Assembly (NCBI GenBank): GCA_018436705.1
Contig: JAHDLA010000003.1
Location: 110,543 to 174,542 of the forward strand
Source: Sedimentibacter sp.
GTDB taxonomy: Bacteria; Bacillota; Clostridia; Tissierellales; Sedimentibacteraceae
Direction of reading: 5' to 3'
Length of the DNA stretch: 64,000 nt
Shown here: positions 16,880 to 25,746 of the stretch, piece by piece
Layout of the letters: the number at the start of each line of letters is the position of its first letter
Position numbering within the stretch: position 1 is the first letter of the stretch
Made by a program: the position numbers and the translations under genes
The notes under the pieces: generated by a model
Seen by the model: only the letters and a program-made list of their open reading frames with translations
Database searches by the model: none
What the model was told of the DNA's origin: nothing

Positions 16880-17884
16880 CTACTTAACTTTATTCATTTC
16901 ATAAAGAAAGTCATAATATTCAACATCAACTGCAAAGAATCTCTTCATATAAGCTTCCGGATCCACATCTTCAGCAGAGAACAAGCCATTAACTTCGTCA
17001 AATATCTCACTGTTGGCATTTTCCGGAGTTAAATTTACCAGATGATCCTGAATTTTTTCCATTTCTTCATCAGTCATGTAATTTTTGTTGGCCCACAGCG
17101 GTCCGTTTGGTACCATAGACTCTGTAATTATATACAATGTGTCTTCAGCTCCCATTTCCTGTGCATATCCGCAGCAGTATGCTCCGGCATACACCTTCTT
17201 TTCGTTGATTAATGTAACACTTGACTGGTGTGATTGTCCATACTGAACCTCTGAGAAAAATTTACCACTTGTCAGCAGTTCTTCTCTTGTTTGAATGTCA
17301 GCAGTTCCATCAGGTCCAAAATATTTGTAAAAGCTTGTGGAAGGAACAAGACATCCTGAAGTTGATGTAGGTGATACAAATGAGAAACTCTTTCCTTTCA
17401 GCACTGCCAGCTTGTCTTTTTCATCAGTAAGACCTTCAAAGTCTTTCTTGTTGTCTATATGAGTAGCTATGTAAGCAGGATATCCGGCTTCATCAGCTTT
17501 TCCGTCAGGCCCGTATGAAACTATAGGAACTACATTTTCGTCTCTTAAATGTGATGTAGCATATGTATTTCCAGATTCCCACGCTAATTGTGCCGTCCCA
17601 GACAATATAGCGGTTGAAACAGCCGCATAATCATCAGCAACAGTATATCCAACCTCGTATCCATCTCCAAGTGCAACCTGTATTTCAGTTACCAAGTGCT
17701 TAAAGTTTTCCTTTACATCTCCTCCTGTTGACTCATTAGGCAAAAAAGCAAGTGTAATTTTTTTAATCTCTTGATCGTTGTTGCCACTTCCCTCATTAGC
17801 ATCGGTATTCTGAGCACATGCTGCAAGGCCAAAACACGTAACTAACAATAAAACAATAATAGCGCTTAATTTCTTTAATTTCAT
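16880..17884 (-). CDS. phnD: Phosphonate-binding lipoprotein PhnD
   Basis: Solute-binding protein anchored outside the membrane. The 334-residue form starting at ATG 17884 has a lipoprotein signal: basic head MKLKKL, a hydrophobic stretch and the lipobox LAAC with Cys23. The start is fixed by AAGGAG 9 bases upstream; the longer frame to 17941 only adds a basic stretch before a signal peptide. Mature-domain motifs include FLPNE near the start and FVSPTSTSGCLVPS, which contains the Ser-Thr-Ser anion-binding loop of PhnD proteins. It is the first gene of the operon. Ligands could be phosphonate, phosphite or phosphate ester. Confidence 0.93.
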   Translation of the reverse strand: MKLKKLSAIIVLLLVTCFGLAACAQNTDANEGSGNNDQEIKKITLAFLPNESTGGDVKENFKHLVTEIQVALGDGYEVGYTVADDYAAVSTAILSGTAQLAWESGNTYATSHLRDENVVPIVSYGPDGKADEAGYPAYIATHIDNKKDFEGLTDEKDKLAVLKGKSFSFVSPTSTSGCLVPSTSFYKYFGPDGTADIQTREELLTSGKFFSEVQYGQSHQSSVTLINEKKVYAGAYCCGYAQEMGAEDTLYIITESMVPNGPLWANKNYMTDEEMEKIQDHLVNLTPENANSEIFDEVNGLFSAEDVDPEAYMKRFFAVDVEYYDFLYEMNKVK

Positions 17885-18010
17885 TTCACTCTTCTCCTTA
17901 TAATTCGCTTTTCTCTTTATTTTTACTTTAGGAACACACATGAAATTTTACGTTGCATAAGTAAACTAAAAACCCTTACGGAGTAAAACATATGTAAATA
18001 TTGCAAACAA

Positions 18011-18033
18011 AAAAAGAGCATTTTGCTCTTTTT
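18011..18033 (-). terminator. Terminator after the PAS/GGDEF/HD-GYP gene
   Basis: Perfect 9-bp stem (aaaagagca 18012-18020 with tgctctttt 18024-18032), 3-base loop, and eight T residues in the minus direction. It separates the signalling gene from phnD, so phnD should have its own promoter within 17885-18010. I could not find a convincing -35/-10 pair there. Confidence 0.8.
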
Positions 18034-18101
18034 ATATAAAAAATTTATCATTTGCAAAACAAACGCCACTTAACATCGCATGCTAAACAACTCCACATTC
18101 A

Positions 18102-19958
18102 TCATTTGGATGCCTGTGCTTCTTTAATCATACTAATAAATATTTCTGTAATATCAGCATCAAATTGCGTGCCCGAGCACCTTTTTAATTCCTTTAGTGC
18201 TTCCTCTGAACTCATCCCCCTTCTGTAGGGCCTGTCACTTGTCATAGCATCATATGCGTCTGCAATCGCTATAATTCTCGATTGTATAGATATTTCCTCT
18301 CCCTTGAAGCCTCCCGGATAGCCATTCCCATCCCATCTTTCATGATGCTTCAAAACGTATTCGGCAATTTCGGAAAAGTCATTTGATGAACTTAAGATTC
18401 TGTATCCGATTTCAGGATGCCTTTTTATCTCCCTCTGTTCATCATCGCTTAGCTTTAGAGTTTTATTAAGAATTTTTTCGTCTATGCCCATTTTACCTAT
18501 ATCATGCATTAATCCTGCTATTTTTATCTGGTTTATCTTATCCCTGTCAAATTTCATTTTTTCGGCCAAAGCTTCACATATTTCACTCACTCTTTTGGAA
18601 TGCTGCATTTCTCTGCTGCTTTTTTCATACAATGTGCTCATTATTAGGTCAATTGTTTTGTTTCTTATGCTTGAGCTTTCGTACAGCTTATGTCTGTACA
18701 TGTAATCCTCGGCATTTTTAAACACATCCTGAATGTTTTCGTTTGCACTGTTTTTTGTCTCGTACCCAAATGAAATAGAGATATCTATAGCGCCGACCTT
18801 TTCTTTTGAAGCAATAGAATTAATTCGTTTAATTATTCTTTCAGCCTGCATTGAACATGTATTGATTAATATAACCACAAACTCATCCCCTCCAAGCCTT
18901 GCTACAATATCTGTCTTTCTGCACCCCTTTTTTATAATCTCAGAAGCTTTTTTGAGCAATTCATCCCCAAGGCTATGCCCAAAGGAATCATTTACAAGCT
19001 TCAGTCCGTTCACATCAGCCATAATCAGTGTAATAGGTAAATTCTTTGGCAAATCCATTTCGATAAGTTTGCTTTCAAAAAACCTTCTGTTGTATAAGCC
19101 TGTCAACTGGTCACAGTAGCTTAAATAAAGTATCTGTTCCTGTTCTTCTCTCTTTGATGTTATATCTGTATGTGTTCCGCTTATAATGTAAGGCTTTCCA
19201 TCCTCAGTCCACGATATAACTTTTCCCTTATCTTGTATCCATACGATTCTTCCATTTTTATGTATCATTCGATATTCTTCATCGTAATAATCTATTTCTT
19301 TATTATACATTTTTTCATCTATCATAAATTGCTTTTTTAAATCGTCCGGGTGCACCAGCCTCTGCCATGTAGACTTGCTTATAGGGGACAATTCTTCCAA
19401 GGTATACCCCAGTATTTCGGCCCATCTATCATTGTAGAAATACTCACCTGTCAACATATTCTTTTCCCAGGTTCCCACATTAGTAGCCTCAATAATGTTT
19501 TTCATTCTTCTCCTGCTCTGTTTAAGTTCTTCTAACTGCTTTTTTTCATTTGTTATTCCTGTGAAATACATTGCCAGATAACTTTCCCTGGGAGAATACA
19601 TACTTACTCTGTACCATTTATTCACAATGCCGTAATAAAGTTCGAACTCCTGCTTTCCTTCACACAAGGTCTTTTTTGCATAAAAATTTACTCTGTCAAG
19701 TTCCCCTTTGTTCATGTGTTTAAAAACTTCAGAGAGCATTTCTCCAATGATATCTTTTCTGTCAAGACCTATTCTTTTTTCAAAAATTGCATTGACTTCT
19801 ATAAATTCATAATCCGTTGGAATGCCTGTCTCATCAAAAAGTATTTTTAAAAATGCATAACCAATAGGCAGCTCTTCAAACAAATGTTTATAAAAGCCGT
19901 CTTCCTTCAAGCACATACTATAAACAGAATACGTTTGCTCATTAACCTCTTTGTCCAT
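18102..19958 (-). CDS. PAS-PAS-GGDEF-HD-GYP signalling protein
   Basis: 618-residue cytosolic protein with both synthesis and degradation modules for cyclic di-GMP. Order: a PAS-like domain (about 20-145), a second PAS with PAC (about 150-275, with the QRLVHPDD and GTHTDITSKREE signatures), a GGDEF domain (about 285-440) with intact RLGGDEFVV and an inhibitory RxxD site (RKTD) five residues before it, then HD-GYP (about 445-610) with LMHDIGKMGID and HHERWDGNGYPGG. All catalytic motifs are intact, so the net direction cannot be predicted. No membrane segment. ATG 19958 has GAGGAAA upstream. The gene is monocistronic. Confidence 0.9.
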   Translation of the reverse strand: MDKEVNEQTYSVYSMCLKEDGFYKHLFEELPIGYAFLKILFDETGIPTDYEFIEVNAIFEKRIGLDRKDIIGEMLSEVFKHMNKGELDRVNFYAKKTLCEGKQEFELYYGIVNKWYRVSMYSPRESYLAMYFTGITNEKKQLEELKQSRRRMKNIIEATNVGTWEKNMLTGEYFYNDRWAEILGYTLEELSPISKSTWQRLVHPDDLKKQFMIDEKMYNKEIDYYDEEYRMIHKNGRIVWIQDKGKVISWTEDGKPYIISGTHTDITSKREEQEQILYLSYCDQLTGLYNRRFFESKLIEMDLPKNLPITLIMADVNGLKLVNDSFGHSLGDELLKKASEIIKKGCRKTDIVARLGGDEFVVILINTCSMQAERIIKRINSIASKEKVGAIDISISFGYETKNSANENIQDVFKNAEDYMYRHKLYESSSIRNKTIDLIMSTLYEKSSREMQHSKRVSEICEALAEKMKFDRDKINQIKIAGLMHDIGKMGIDEKILNKTLKLSDDEQREIKRHPEIGYRILSSSNDFSEIAEYVLKHHERWDGNGYPGGFKGEEISIQSRIIAIADAYDAMTSDRPYRRGMSSEEALKELKRCSGTQFDADITEIFISMIKEAQASK

Positions 19959-20077
19959 TCTGATTTCCTCGCTGGAACAGTTATATTGATGATATTATAT
20001 TATATTAGAACAAATATTTCAATATATTAATGATATTATAAACCTCTGCAGCTCATTCTTCTATTAACCACACTATC

Positions 20078-20560
20078 CTATTTTAACCGTAGTTTATTTA
20101 TCCATTCTGTTGCAGCCTCCATTGCTTGTTGTGATGAAATCAGACTCTTCATGTTAGTTTGAACAAAAAACATGTCAACCACATTACCTCCTTTATCAGC
20201 TACCCTTTTTGAAATAGATTCATATACTTTAACAGGTGTTTTAGAGTCAGCCTGCGTAATAAAAATAAATACGTTTTTGTTTGTAAAATCAAAATTATTT
20301 AAAAATGTATTCATCGGAGTTGCACTTTTCCCGGCCCAAACCGGACAGCCAATAAATATATTATCATATTCCTTGGGATCTATATTTAAATGCTTTATCC
20401 TCGCTTTACACCCAATCAATGACGTAAACGCCGAATGAACAAATCCTATATCGTCCAAAAGCTCTATTTTCTCTAGATCGCATTCAGCAATTTTTGATAT
20501 CTCTTCTGCAACAATTTTTGTGTTTCCGCTTTTGGAGTAATACACTACTAAATTTTTCAT
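20078..20560 (-). CDS. Flavodoxin-like protein
   Basis: 160-residue FMN-binding protein. The phosphate loop is YYSKSGNTK at residues 7-15, and the IFIGCPVWAGKSATPMNTFL segment (about 75-94) carries the flavin-binding Trp region. This sequence resembles the flavodoxin_4 group more than short-chain electron-carrier flavodoxins. ATG 20560 follows AGGAGG; the ten upstream in-frame codons are unlikely to be translated. No redox partner is next to it. Confidence 0.85.
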   Translation of the reverse strand: MKNLVVYYSKSGNTKIVAEEISKIAECDLEKIELLDDIGFVHSAFTSLIGCKARIKHLNIDPKEYDNIFIGCPVWAGKSATPMNTFLNNFDFTNKNVFIFITQADSKTPVKVYESISKRVADKGGNVVDMFFVQTNMKSLISSQQAMEAATEWINKLRLK

Positions 20561-20648
20561 AAAATCCTCCTTGTAAGTATTCCTTAGCAAATCAACTATA
20601 TTTATATTATATCAAATACATATTTGTTAAACAACAAACTTTCAAACA

Positions 20649-20687
20649 AAAAACTATCATTAAAGTATAATTATAATGATAGTTTTT
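20649..20687. terminator. Terminator after the universal stress protein gene
   Basis: Perfect 14-bp stem, aaaaactatcatta (20649-20662) with taatgatagttttt (20674-20687), 11-base loop. A and T tracts on both sides would allow termination in either direction. It lies between the usp stop and the flavodoxin gene. Confidence 0.75.
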
Positions 20688-20701
20688 ATAGACATAAACC
20701 A

Positions 20702-21181
20702 TTATGGCTCAAAGCTGCTTTTAATTACAAGTACCGGACATGGAGACTCAGAAATAACTTTTTGCGTTACTGATCCAACAAAGAAACGTTTAATTTTAGA
20801 AAAACCTCTGTTTCCCATTACAATAAGGTCGTAATATCCTTTTTGTGCAGTTTCAATAATTTTTTCAAAGGGATCTCCGGTCAAAACTTCTGTTTCAACC
20901 TTGGTTCCCCTGAAATCTAGTTTAGTTACTATCTGCTTCAAAAGCATTTCAGAGTTTTCGATATACTTGCTTTCCAGCTTATCTTCCAATTCAGCACTGT
21001 TTACTATTGCAGAACCGTCAACTGCGCTCCACAAGTTCTCATTTTTGGCTCTATGCTCAGATGCTTTAACCACAGATAATAGTTTAATTTCTGAATTGAA
21101 TTGCCTTCCTAAGTCAATAGCTTTTTTGACTGCGCTTATAGACGCATTTGAACCGTCAACCGGAACAAGTATCTTTTTCAT
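20702..21181 (-). CDS. Universal stress protein, UspA family
   Basis: 159-residue cytosolic protein with a single Usp domain. It begins KKILVPVDGSNAS and ends VGSVTQKVISESPCPVLVIK. The ATP-binding pattern G-x2-G-x9-GS is present (MGNRGFSKIKRFFVGS), so it belongs to the nucleotide-binding MJ0577-like subgroup rather than to the E. coli UspA type that lacks it. AGGAGGGG precedes ATG 21181. No linked transporter or regulator. Confidence 0.9.
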   Translation of the reverse strand: MKKILVPVDGSNASISAVKKAIDLGRQFNSEIKLLSVVKASEHRAKNENLWSAVDGSAIVNSAELEDKLESKYIENSEMLLKQIVTKLDFRGTKVETEVLTGDPFEKIIETAQKGYYDLIVMGNRGFSKIKRFFVGSVTQKVISESPCPVLVIKSSFEP

Positions 21182-21256
21182 AACATCCCCTCCTATTATT
21201 ACTTATATCCGTTTTAAAAGCAGCTAAACAAGAAGATTAATCATAATAATGAATAA

Positions 21257-21586
21257 TTACCCTAGTTTGTCACCTTTTTCAACAACTCTGTCAGGCTGTA
21301 TCAAGACTACGCCGCCCTTTGAATACGTTCCCAACACAAGGACTTCAGACATAAAATCTGCAATCTGCCTCGATGGGAAATTAACAACTGCAAGCACCTG
21401 TTCCCCTACAAGGTCATTAACTTCATATAAATCAGTTATTTGTGCACTTGATTTTTTTACTCCTATTTCATTTCCAAAGTCAATAACCAGTTTATATGCC
21501 GGTCTTCTTGCTTTTTCAAAAACCTCTGCCTTAATTACTTCCCCTACTCTTATATCTATTTTTGCAAAATCATCAAATGTAACCAT
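21257..21586 (-). CDS. csaA: CsaA-like tRNA-binding domain protein
   Basis: 109-residue stand-alone tRNA-binding OB-fold protein, as in Bacillus CsaA. It begins TFDDFAKIDIRVGEVIKAEVFEKARRPAYKL and contains KKSSAQITDLY and VVNFPSRQIADFMSEVLVLG, which match CsaA closely. CsaA binds tRNA and has been linked to protein export as a chaperone. ATG 21586 is chosen because GGAGG lies upstream and the first residues match the family; an in-frame extension to 21673 has no support. Confidence 0.88.
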   Translation of the reverse strand: MVTFDDFAKIDIRVGEVIKAEVFEKARRPAYKLVIDFGNEIGVKKSSAQITDLYEVNDLVGEQVLAVVNFPSRQIADFMSEVLVLGTYSKGGVVLIQPDRVVEKGDKLG

Positions 21587-21748
21587 AAATACCTCCATAT
21601 TTTTGATTTCTAGCGTTTTAATTGCTAGATAATTTTGTACGGTGCCGACTACTTTTCGTGTGTATTTTACCATATTAAGGCAATTTTAAAAACTTATATT
21701 TATATACGTTAACTAAATCAAAGGAATGTATCTTATTAGTTGTGCGTA

Positions 21749-21757
21749 CATATAATA
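21749..21757 (+). promoter_or_regulatory. CATANNNTA box, possible sporulation-sigma -10
   Basis: CATATAATA, identical to the box at 2013-2021, lies 55 bases before the TTG start of paralogue 3. No clear -35 is visible. Confidence 0.4.
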
Positions 21758-21811
21758 AACATAAATAAACATAGTATTGTGATGTCTAATACGATAGAAG
21801 GAGGATAAGTT

Positions 21812-22318
21812 TTGAATAGGAATCCAAAACCTTACAGATGCAGAAACATAATTGCCAAAAAAAACAATGTACCTCCCGGCTTTGATAGTAAAGAAAATGC
21901 GAACAGCCAAAAAGGAGAAACCGGTTATTTAGAAATAAGCGTTTATAATAACGTAGAAACTAATCCTGTTGAAAATGCAATGATACATGTTTACTTGCTG
22001 ACTATAACCGGCCAATACCAGGAAAAGGGCGAAGGCCAGTTAATGGCAACCGTAGAAACAGGAATTAACGGGCATTCTCCGATAATAGAACTGCCTACTT
22101 TAAATAAATTACAGCATCCTAATGAGCCAAATTATATTAAAATGTACATGTTTTCGGTTCAAGCCGAAGGATACTTTGGAGCGTTTGTTTTTGATATCCA
22201 AATTTATCCGAATATAACTACTTCTTATCAAATTAACCTTCGTCATATAGAAAGAGACGAAAGTCCCCTCTCACATTATGAGTTTTTTTACGAACCAACC
22301 GATAACATACCTTTTTAA
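21812..22318 (+). CDS. Carboxypeptidase-regulatory-like beta-sandwich protein, paralogue 3
   Basis: 168 residues. The N-terminal 35 are polar; then comes the same beta-sandwich domain as at 2055 and 4160: GYLEISVYNN...NPVENAMIHVYL, GINGHSPIIELPTL, a middle YMFSVQAEGYFGAFVFDI and the closing strand IYPNITTSYQINL. The start is TTG, 7 bases after GGAGG, which is unambiguous. It stands alone between a CATATAATA box and its own terminator. Function is unknown. Of the four copies its C-terminal tail (FFYEPTDNIPF) is most different. Confidence 0.7.
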   Translation: MNRNPKPYRCRNIIAKKNNVPPGFDSKENANSQKGETGYLEISVYNNVETNPVENAMIHVYLLTITGQYQEKGEGQLMATVETGINGHSPIIELPTLNKLQHPNEPNYIKMYMFSVQAEGYFGAFVFDIQIYPNITTSYQINLRHIERDESPLSHYEFFYEPTDNIPF

Positions 22319-22341
22319 AATAATTTTGCAAGTAAAAATAT

Positions 22342-22366
22342 AAGCTGATACACATGTTATCAGCTT
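22342..22366 (+). terminator. Terminator of paralogue 3
   Basis: Perfect 9-bp stem, aagctgata (22342-22350) with tatcagctt (22358-22366), 7-base loop, followed by a short T-rich run, 23 bases after the stop codon. Confidence 0.65.
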
Positions 22367-22420
22367 TATATGTATTTTGCACTTTGCCATGCTTAATATG
22401 TTTTTATTTGTAGGCATCAG

Positions 22421-22966
22421 CTATAATTCCACAAAGGATGCTTCATGATTTACATATGGAAGAAATTTATCCAGCAAATCTGAGGTCTTTATCTTAAGCG
22501 TTGACGTATTAATGCAAGGGTGACATCCAAAATATTCATCTTTCAATACGTCCTTATCAATTATAAGATTCACTTTATTTTCTTTGTCATACATAAGACC
22601 AAAAATACTTAATGAGCCAGGAGTAATATTTAAATATTCCTCCATGTATTCCCCGCTTGCAAATGAAAGTCTGGGGCTATTTATCTGGCTTGAAAGTTTT
22701 TTAGTTAAAAATTTCTTATCTCCCGGCATTATCAGCAGGTGGAATTTTGTTTTGGACGAATTGCAGAGAAATAAATTTTTGCTAACTTTTACATCAAGAA
22801 GTTCTTCTGCCGATTGAATACCCTCCATTGTCATTGCAGCTTCATGATCTGTTCCGGAAAATTCAATACCTAGTTTATCTAGCATTTCATATGTGTCCAG
22901 TTCCTTTTGAAGTCTATTATCATCCGGCTTTGAATTAAATAAATTGTTACTTCTGATTTTTTCCAT
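22421..22966 (-). CDS. proX: ProX-type aminoacyl-tRNA(Pro) deacylase
   Basis: 181-residue stand-alone editing-domain protein of the INS/YbaK superfamily. It hydrolyses mischarged tRNA(Pro), in known ProX proteins Ala-tRNA(Pro), in the cytosol. Family features: the helix YEMLDKLGIEFSGTDHEAAMT at the N-terminus, the lysine-bearing strand KNLFLCNSSKTKFHLLIMPGDKKF near residues 80-104, SIFGLMYD, and the closing GCHPCINTSTLKI motif. ATG 22966 has AAGGGG upstream; eleven upstream codons are ignored. Monocistronic. Confidence 0.85.
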   Translation of the reverse strand: MEKIRSNNLFNSKPDDNRLQKELDTYEMLDKLGIEFSGTDHEAAMTMEGIQSAEELLDVKVSKNLFLCNSSKTKFHLLIMPGDKKFLTKKLSSQINSPRLSFASGEYMEEYLNITPGSLSIFGLMYDKENKVNLIIDKDVLKDEYFGCHPCINTSTLKIKTSDLLDKFLPYVNHEASFVEL

Positions 22967-23275
22967 CGTTTTCCCCTTCTTAATAAGATTATAAAACATT
23001 TGTCGTCTATATTTTACTACAACCGCAGCACTTTATGCAATAACCTTCGGTATATTATTTGACTTTCAAATATTTTATTGTCAAATTATCCGACACACCA
23101 GCACAAAGTTATAATTTGTTATATTTTAAATAAATAAACAAATGCAATAAATATTTAGATTATTGCATTTTACATTATTGCCTTATTATTAATTCTTAAA
23201 CGTTCAAATTCAAAACTTTATACGTTTTAAAACGTTTTTTAATTTTGAAAAAAATATAATATTTTCGTTTTTTTA

Positions 23276-23304
23276 TTGATGTTTTATGTTTATTAATGTA
23301 CAAT
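23276..23304 (+). promoter_or_regulatory. Promoter of the P5C dehydrogenase gene
   Basis: TTGATG (23276-23281), a 17-base spacer and TACAAT (23299-23304), about 60 bases before the ATG. Upstream at 23222-23235 is a perfect 14-bp palindrome, ACGTTTTAAAACGT, a possible operator. The rest of the 398-base gap (22967-23364) is very AT-rich and shows no other feature. Confidence 0.55.
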
Positions 23305-23364
23305 TATTATATATATTTAATATAAAAATATTTTTGTTTAAAAAATACCAATAAAGGAGTCTCT

Positions 23365-24954
23365 ATGAACAGCATTCTAAAAGAAATAAAATTTAAAAAT
23401 GAACCTATATTAAAATATCTTGCCAGCAGCAATGAACGTGCGGAGCTAGAAGCTGAGATAACTAAAATGAAAAATTCATTTTTAGATATACCTATAATTA
23501 TCGGCGGTAAAGAAATCAGAACGTCTGATAAAGGGCAATGCAGACTTCCTCATGACCACAACAAAATAATAGGCGAATACTGCAAAGCCGGAAAAGAAGA
23601 GACCAAGCTGGCAATTAAAGAAGCTTTAGACGCTAAAAGCAAGTGGGAAAGCATCCCTTGGGAAAGCAGAGTTTCGATATTTCTTAAAGCAGCAGAATTA
23701 GCATCAGGCCCGTGGAGAGCAAAACTGAATGCAGCAACTATGCTTACTCAAAGCAAGACATATAAACAGGCTGAAATAGACTCTGCCTGTGAATTAATTG
23801 ACTTCTTAAATTTTAATGCGCATGCTTTACAGCAAATATACAGCGATCAGCCAATATCATCGAAAGGAGTTTGGAACAGAACAGAATACCGACCTTTGGA
23901 AGGCTTTGTATTCGCGGTGTCTCCATTTAACTTCACCTCGATTGCGGCAAATCTTCCGAGTGCTCCTGCCATGGCAGGGAATACAGTGTTATGGAAGCCT
24001 GCATCAAACTCTGTGTACTCAGCTTATACCGTTTATAAATTGCTGCAGGAAGCAGGATTGCCAGAAGGCGTGATTAACTTCATTCCAGGAAATGCAGGGG
24101 TAATCAGCAGCACAGTATTGTCCAGCGAATATTTAAGCGGTATTCACTTCACAGGCTCAACACAAGTATTCTGCGATTTATGGGCAAGTGTCGGCAACAA
24201 TCTTGCAAATTACAGGACATTTCCAAGACTTGTCGGTGAAACAGGTGGAAAGAACTTTGTTATAGCGCATCCGTCTACCGACAGAAAGAGCCTGGTTAAA
24301 GGTCTTATTGACGGAGCATTTGAATATCAGGGACAAAAATGCTCTGCTGCTTCACGTGCCTACATTTCAAAGAGCGTATGGGATGATATAAAGGACGATC
24401 TAATAAAAAAAGCTAATGATATAAAAGTCGATAATATTGAAGAAATAGATACCTTTATGGGTGCGGTTATAGATAAAAAAGCTTTCAATACTATAGTTGA
24501 GTACATCGAATATGCAAGAGAATCTGCGGAAGCTGAAATCCTGGCCGGCGGCGAGTATGATGACAGCCAAGGATATTTTATTAAACCTACAATAATTCTT
24601 ACTGATAACCCAAAATTCAAAACAATGGAAGAAGAAATATTTGGTCCTGTTCTGACAGTTTATTTATATGAAGATGGAAAATATAGTGAAACCTTACGGC
24701 TATGTGACAGCACTTCAAAATACGGACTTACAGGCTCAATATTTTCTACCGACAGATATGCCATAGAAGAAGCGCAAAAGGTACTCACTCATTCAGCAGG
24801 CAACTTTTATATCAATGTAAGACCTACCGGAGCAGTTGTGGGCCAACAGCCGTTTGGAGGTTCAAGACTCTCAGGTACCAATGACAAAGCAGGCTCAAAG
24901 ATAAACATGATGCGCTGGATTAGCCCAAGAGTCATAAAAGAAAACTTATTATAA
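23365..24954 (+). CDS. pruA: 1-Pyrroline-5-carboxylate dehydrogenase
   Basis: 529-residue NAD-dependent aldehyde dehydrogenase that oxidises glutamate gamma-semialdehyde (from P5C) to glutamate in proline or arginine catabolism. It matches the eukaryotic-like ALDH4 group: the RPLEGFVFAVSPFNFTSIAANLPSAPA block (about 176-202), FTGSTQVF, catalytic Glu in VGETGGKNF, catalytic Cys in FEYQGQKCSAASRAY near residue 325, and a C-terminal QPFGGSRLSGTNDKAGS. GGAG precedes the ATG. No proline dehydrogenase is nearby, so in this organism P5C may come from ornithine. Monocistronic with its own promoter and terminator. Confidence 0.9.
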   Translation: MNSILKEIKFKNEPILKYLASSNERAELEAEITKMKNSFLDIPIIIGGKEIRTSDKGQCRLPHDHNKIIGEYCKAGKEETKLAIKEALDAKSKWESIPWESRVSIFLKAAELASGPWRAKLNAATMLTQSKTYKQAEIDSACELIDFLNFNAHALQQIYSDQPISSKGVWNRTEYRPLEGFVFAVSPFNFTSIAANLPSAPAMAGNTVLWKPASNSVYSAYTVYKLLQEAGLPEGVINFIPGNAGVISSTVLSSEYLSGIHFTGSTQVFCDLWASVGNNLANYRTFPRLVGETGGKNFVIAHPSTDRKSLVKGLIDGAFEYQGQKCSAASRAYISKSVWDDIKDDLIKKANDIKVDNIEEIDTFMGAVIDKKAFNTIVEYIEYARESAEAEILAGGEYDDSQGYFIKPTIILTDNPKFKTMEEEIFGPVLTVYLYEDGKYSETLRLCDSTSKYGLTGSIFSTDRYAIEEAQKVLTHSAGNFYINVRPTGAVVGQQPFGGSRLSGTNDKAGSKINMMRWISPRVIKENLL

Positions 24955-24982
24955 CAATAATTTTACCTTATTGTTCAAAATC

Positions 24983-25012
24983 AGTAGCCCAATGTAATGA
25001 CATTTGGGCTAC
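24983..25012 (+). terminator. Terminator of the P5C dehydrogenase gene
   Basis: Stem agtagccca...tgggctact, extended by atgt/acat with one mismatch, then TTTTG. It lies 28 bases after the stop. Confidence 0.8.
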
Positions 25013-25097
25013 TTTTGTATTTTAACTATGAAAACTTTTTTGTACACCATGTAAGCATTTATAGACTCTACTAATCAATGAAGCTTAAACAAACTAG

Positions 25098-25607
25098 CTA
25101 TTCTTTATATTCCTCGGAAAACCCTTCTAGATTTTTGCCTGCCATGCGGTAAACTCTTATGTGTTCTACCATGGCTGCCCCCCAATTAACATATCTTTCG
25201 ATTGCTGTCTTATTCCAGTCATGACACCACCATTCCAACCTTTCGCAGCCTCTTTCTTTGACGATATGTCCTAAATATGAAAGCATCGCTTTTCCAAATC
25301 CATTTCCCCTTGCCTGAGGTTCTATGTATAAATCCACTAAAGCAATTCCAGGCTTGCCTAAAAAAGTTGAAAAACTGTTATGAAAAAATGCAAATCCTAC
25401 AGGGTTTCCTTTCCACTCCCCTATAAGAGCCTCTGCCCCCCCTTGATCAAACATGTATTTTTCAAGAGTTTCAGGTGTTACAGAAACTTGATCAAGTTCA
25501 TTTTCATAAGTTGCCAAGTCACGAATATACTTGACAATTAATTCTGAGTCTTTTTTTTCTGCAAACCTAATTTTAAAATCTGAAATTTTTGTTTCTATTG
25601 CTCTCAT
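25098..25607 (-). CDS. GNAT acetyltransferase, spermidine/thialysine acetyltransferase-like
   Basis: 169-residue N-acetyltransferase. It resembles the SAT1/SAT2 (diamine or thialysine acetyltransferase) group: FKIRFAEKKDSELIVKYIRDLATYE at the N-terminus, WKGNPVGFAFFHNSFSTFLGKPGIALVDLYIEP, the acetyl-CoA loop QARGNGFGKAML (about 99-110) and RLEWWCHDWNKTAIERYVNWGA. The substrate is likely a small amine, but not provable by reading. AGTGAG-type ribosome site precedes ATG 25607. Confidence 0.82.
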   Translation of the reverse strand: MRAIETKISDFKIRFAEKKDSELIVKYIRDLATYENELDQVSVTPETLEKYMFDQGGAEALIGEWKGNPVGFAFFHNSFSTFLGKPGIALVDLYIEPQARGNGFGKAMLSYLGHIVKERGCERLEWWCHDWNKTAIERYVNWGAAMVEHIRVYRMAGKNLEGFSEEYKE

Positions 25608-25746
25608 GATAACTCACTCCTTGTATTATATTTCATAGCTATTCTTTACATTTTCTTCAGAATAAGCTATGCTTTTTTATATACTGTAGATTAGTTTCAC
25701 GCTTCCATTACTTGACGTTTTTCCATAAAACCTATATATTCAAATC

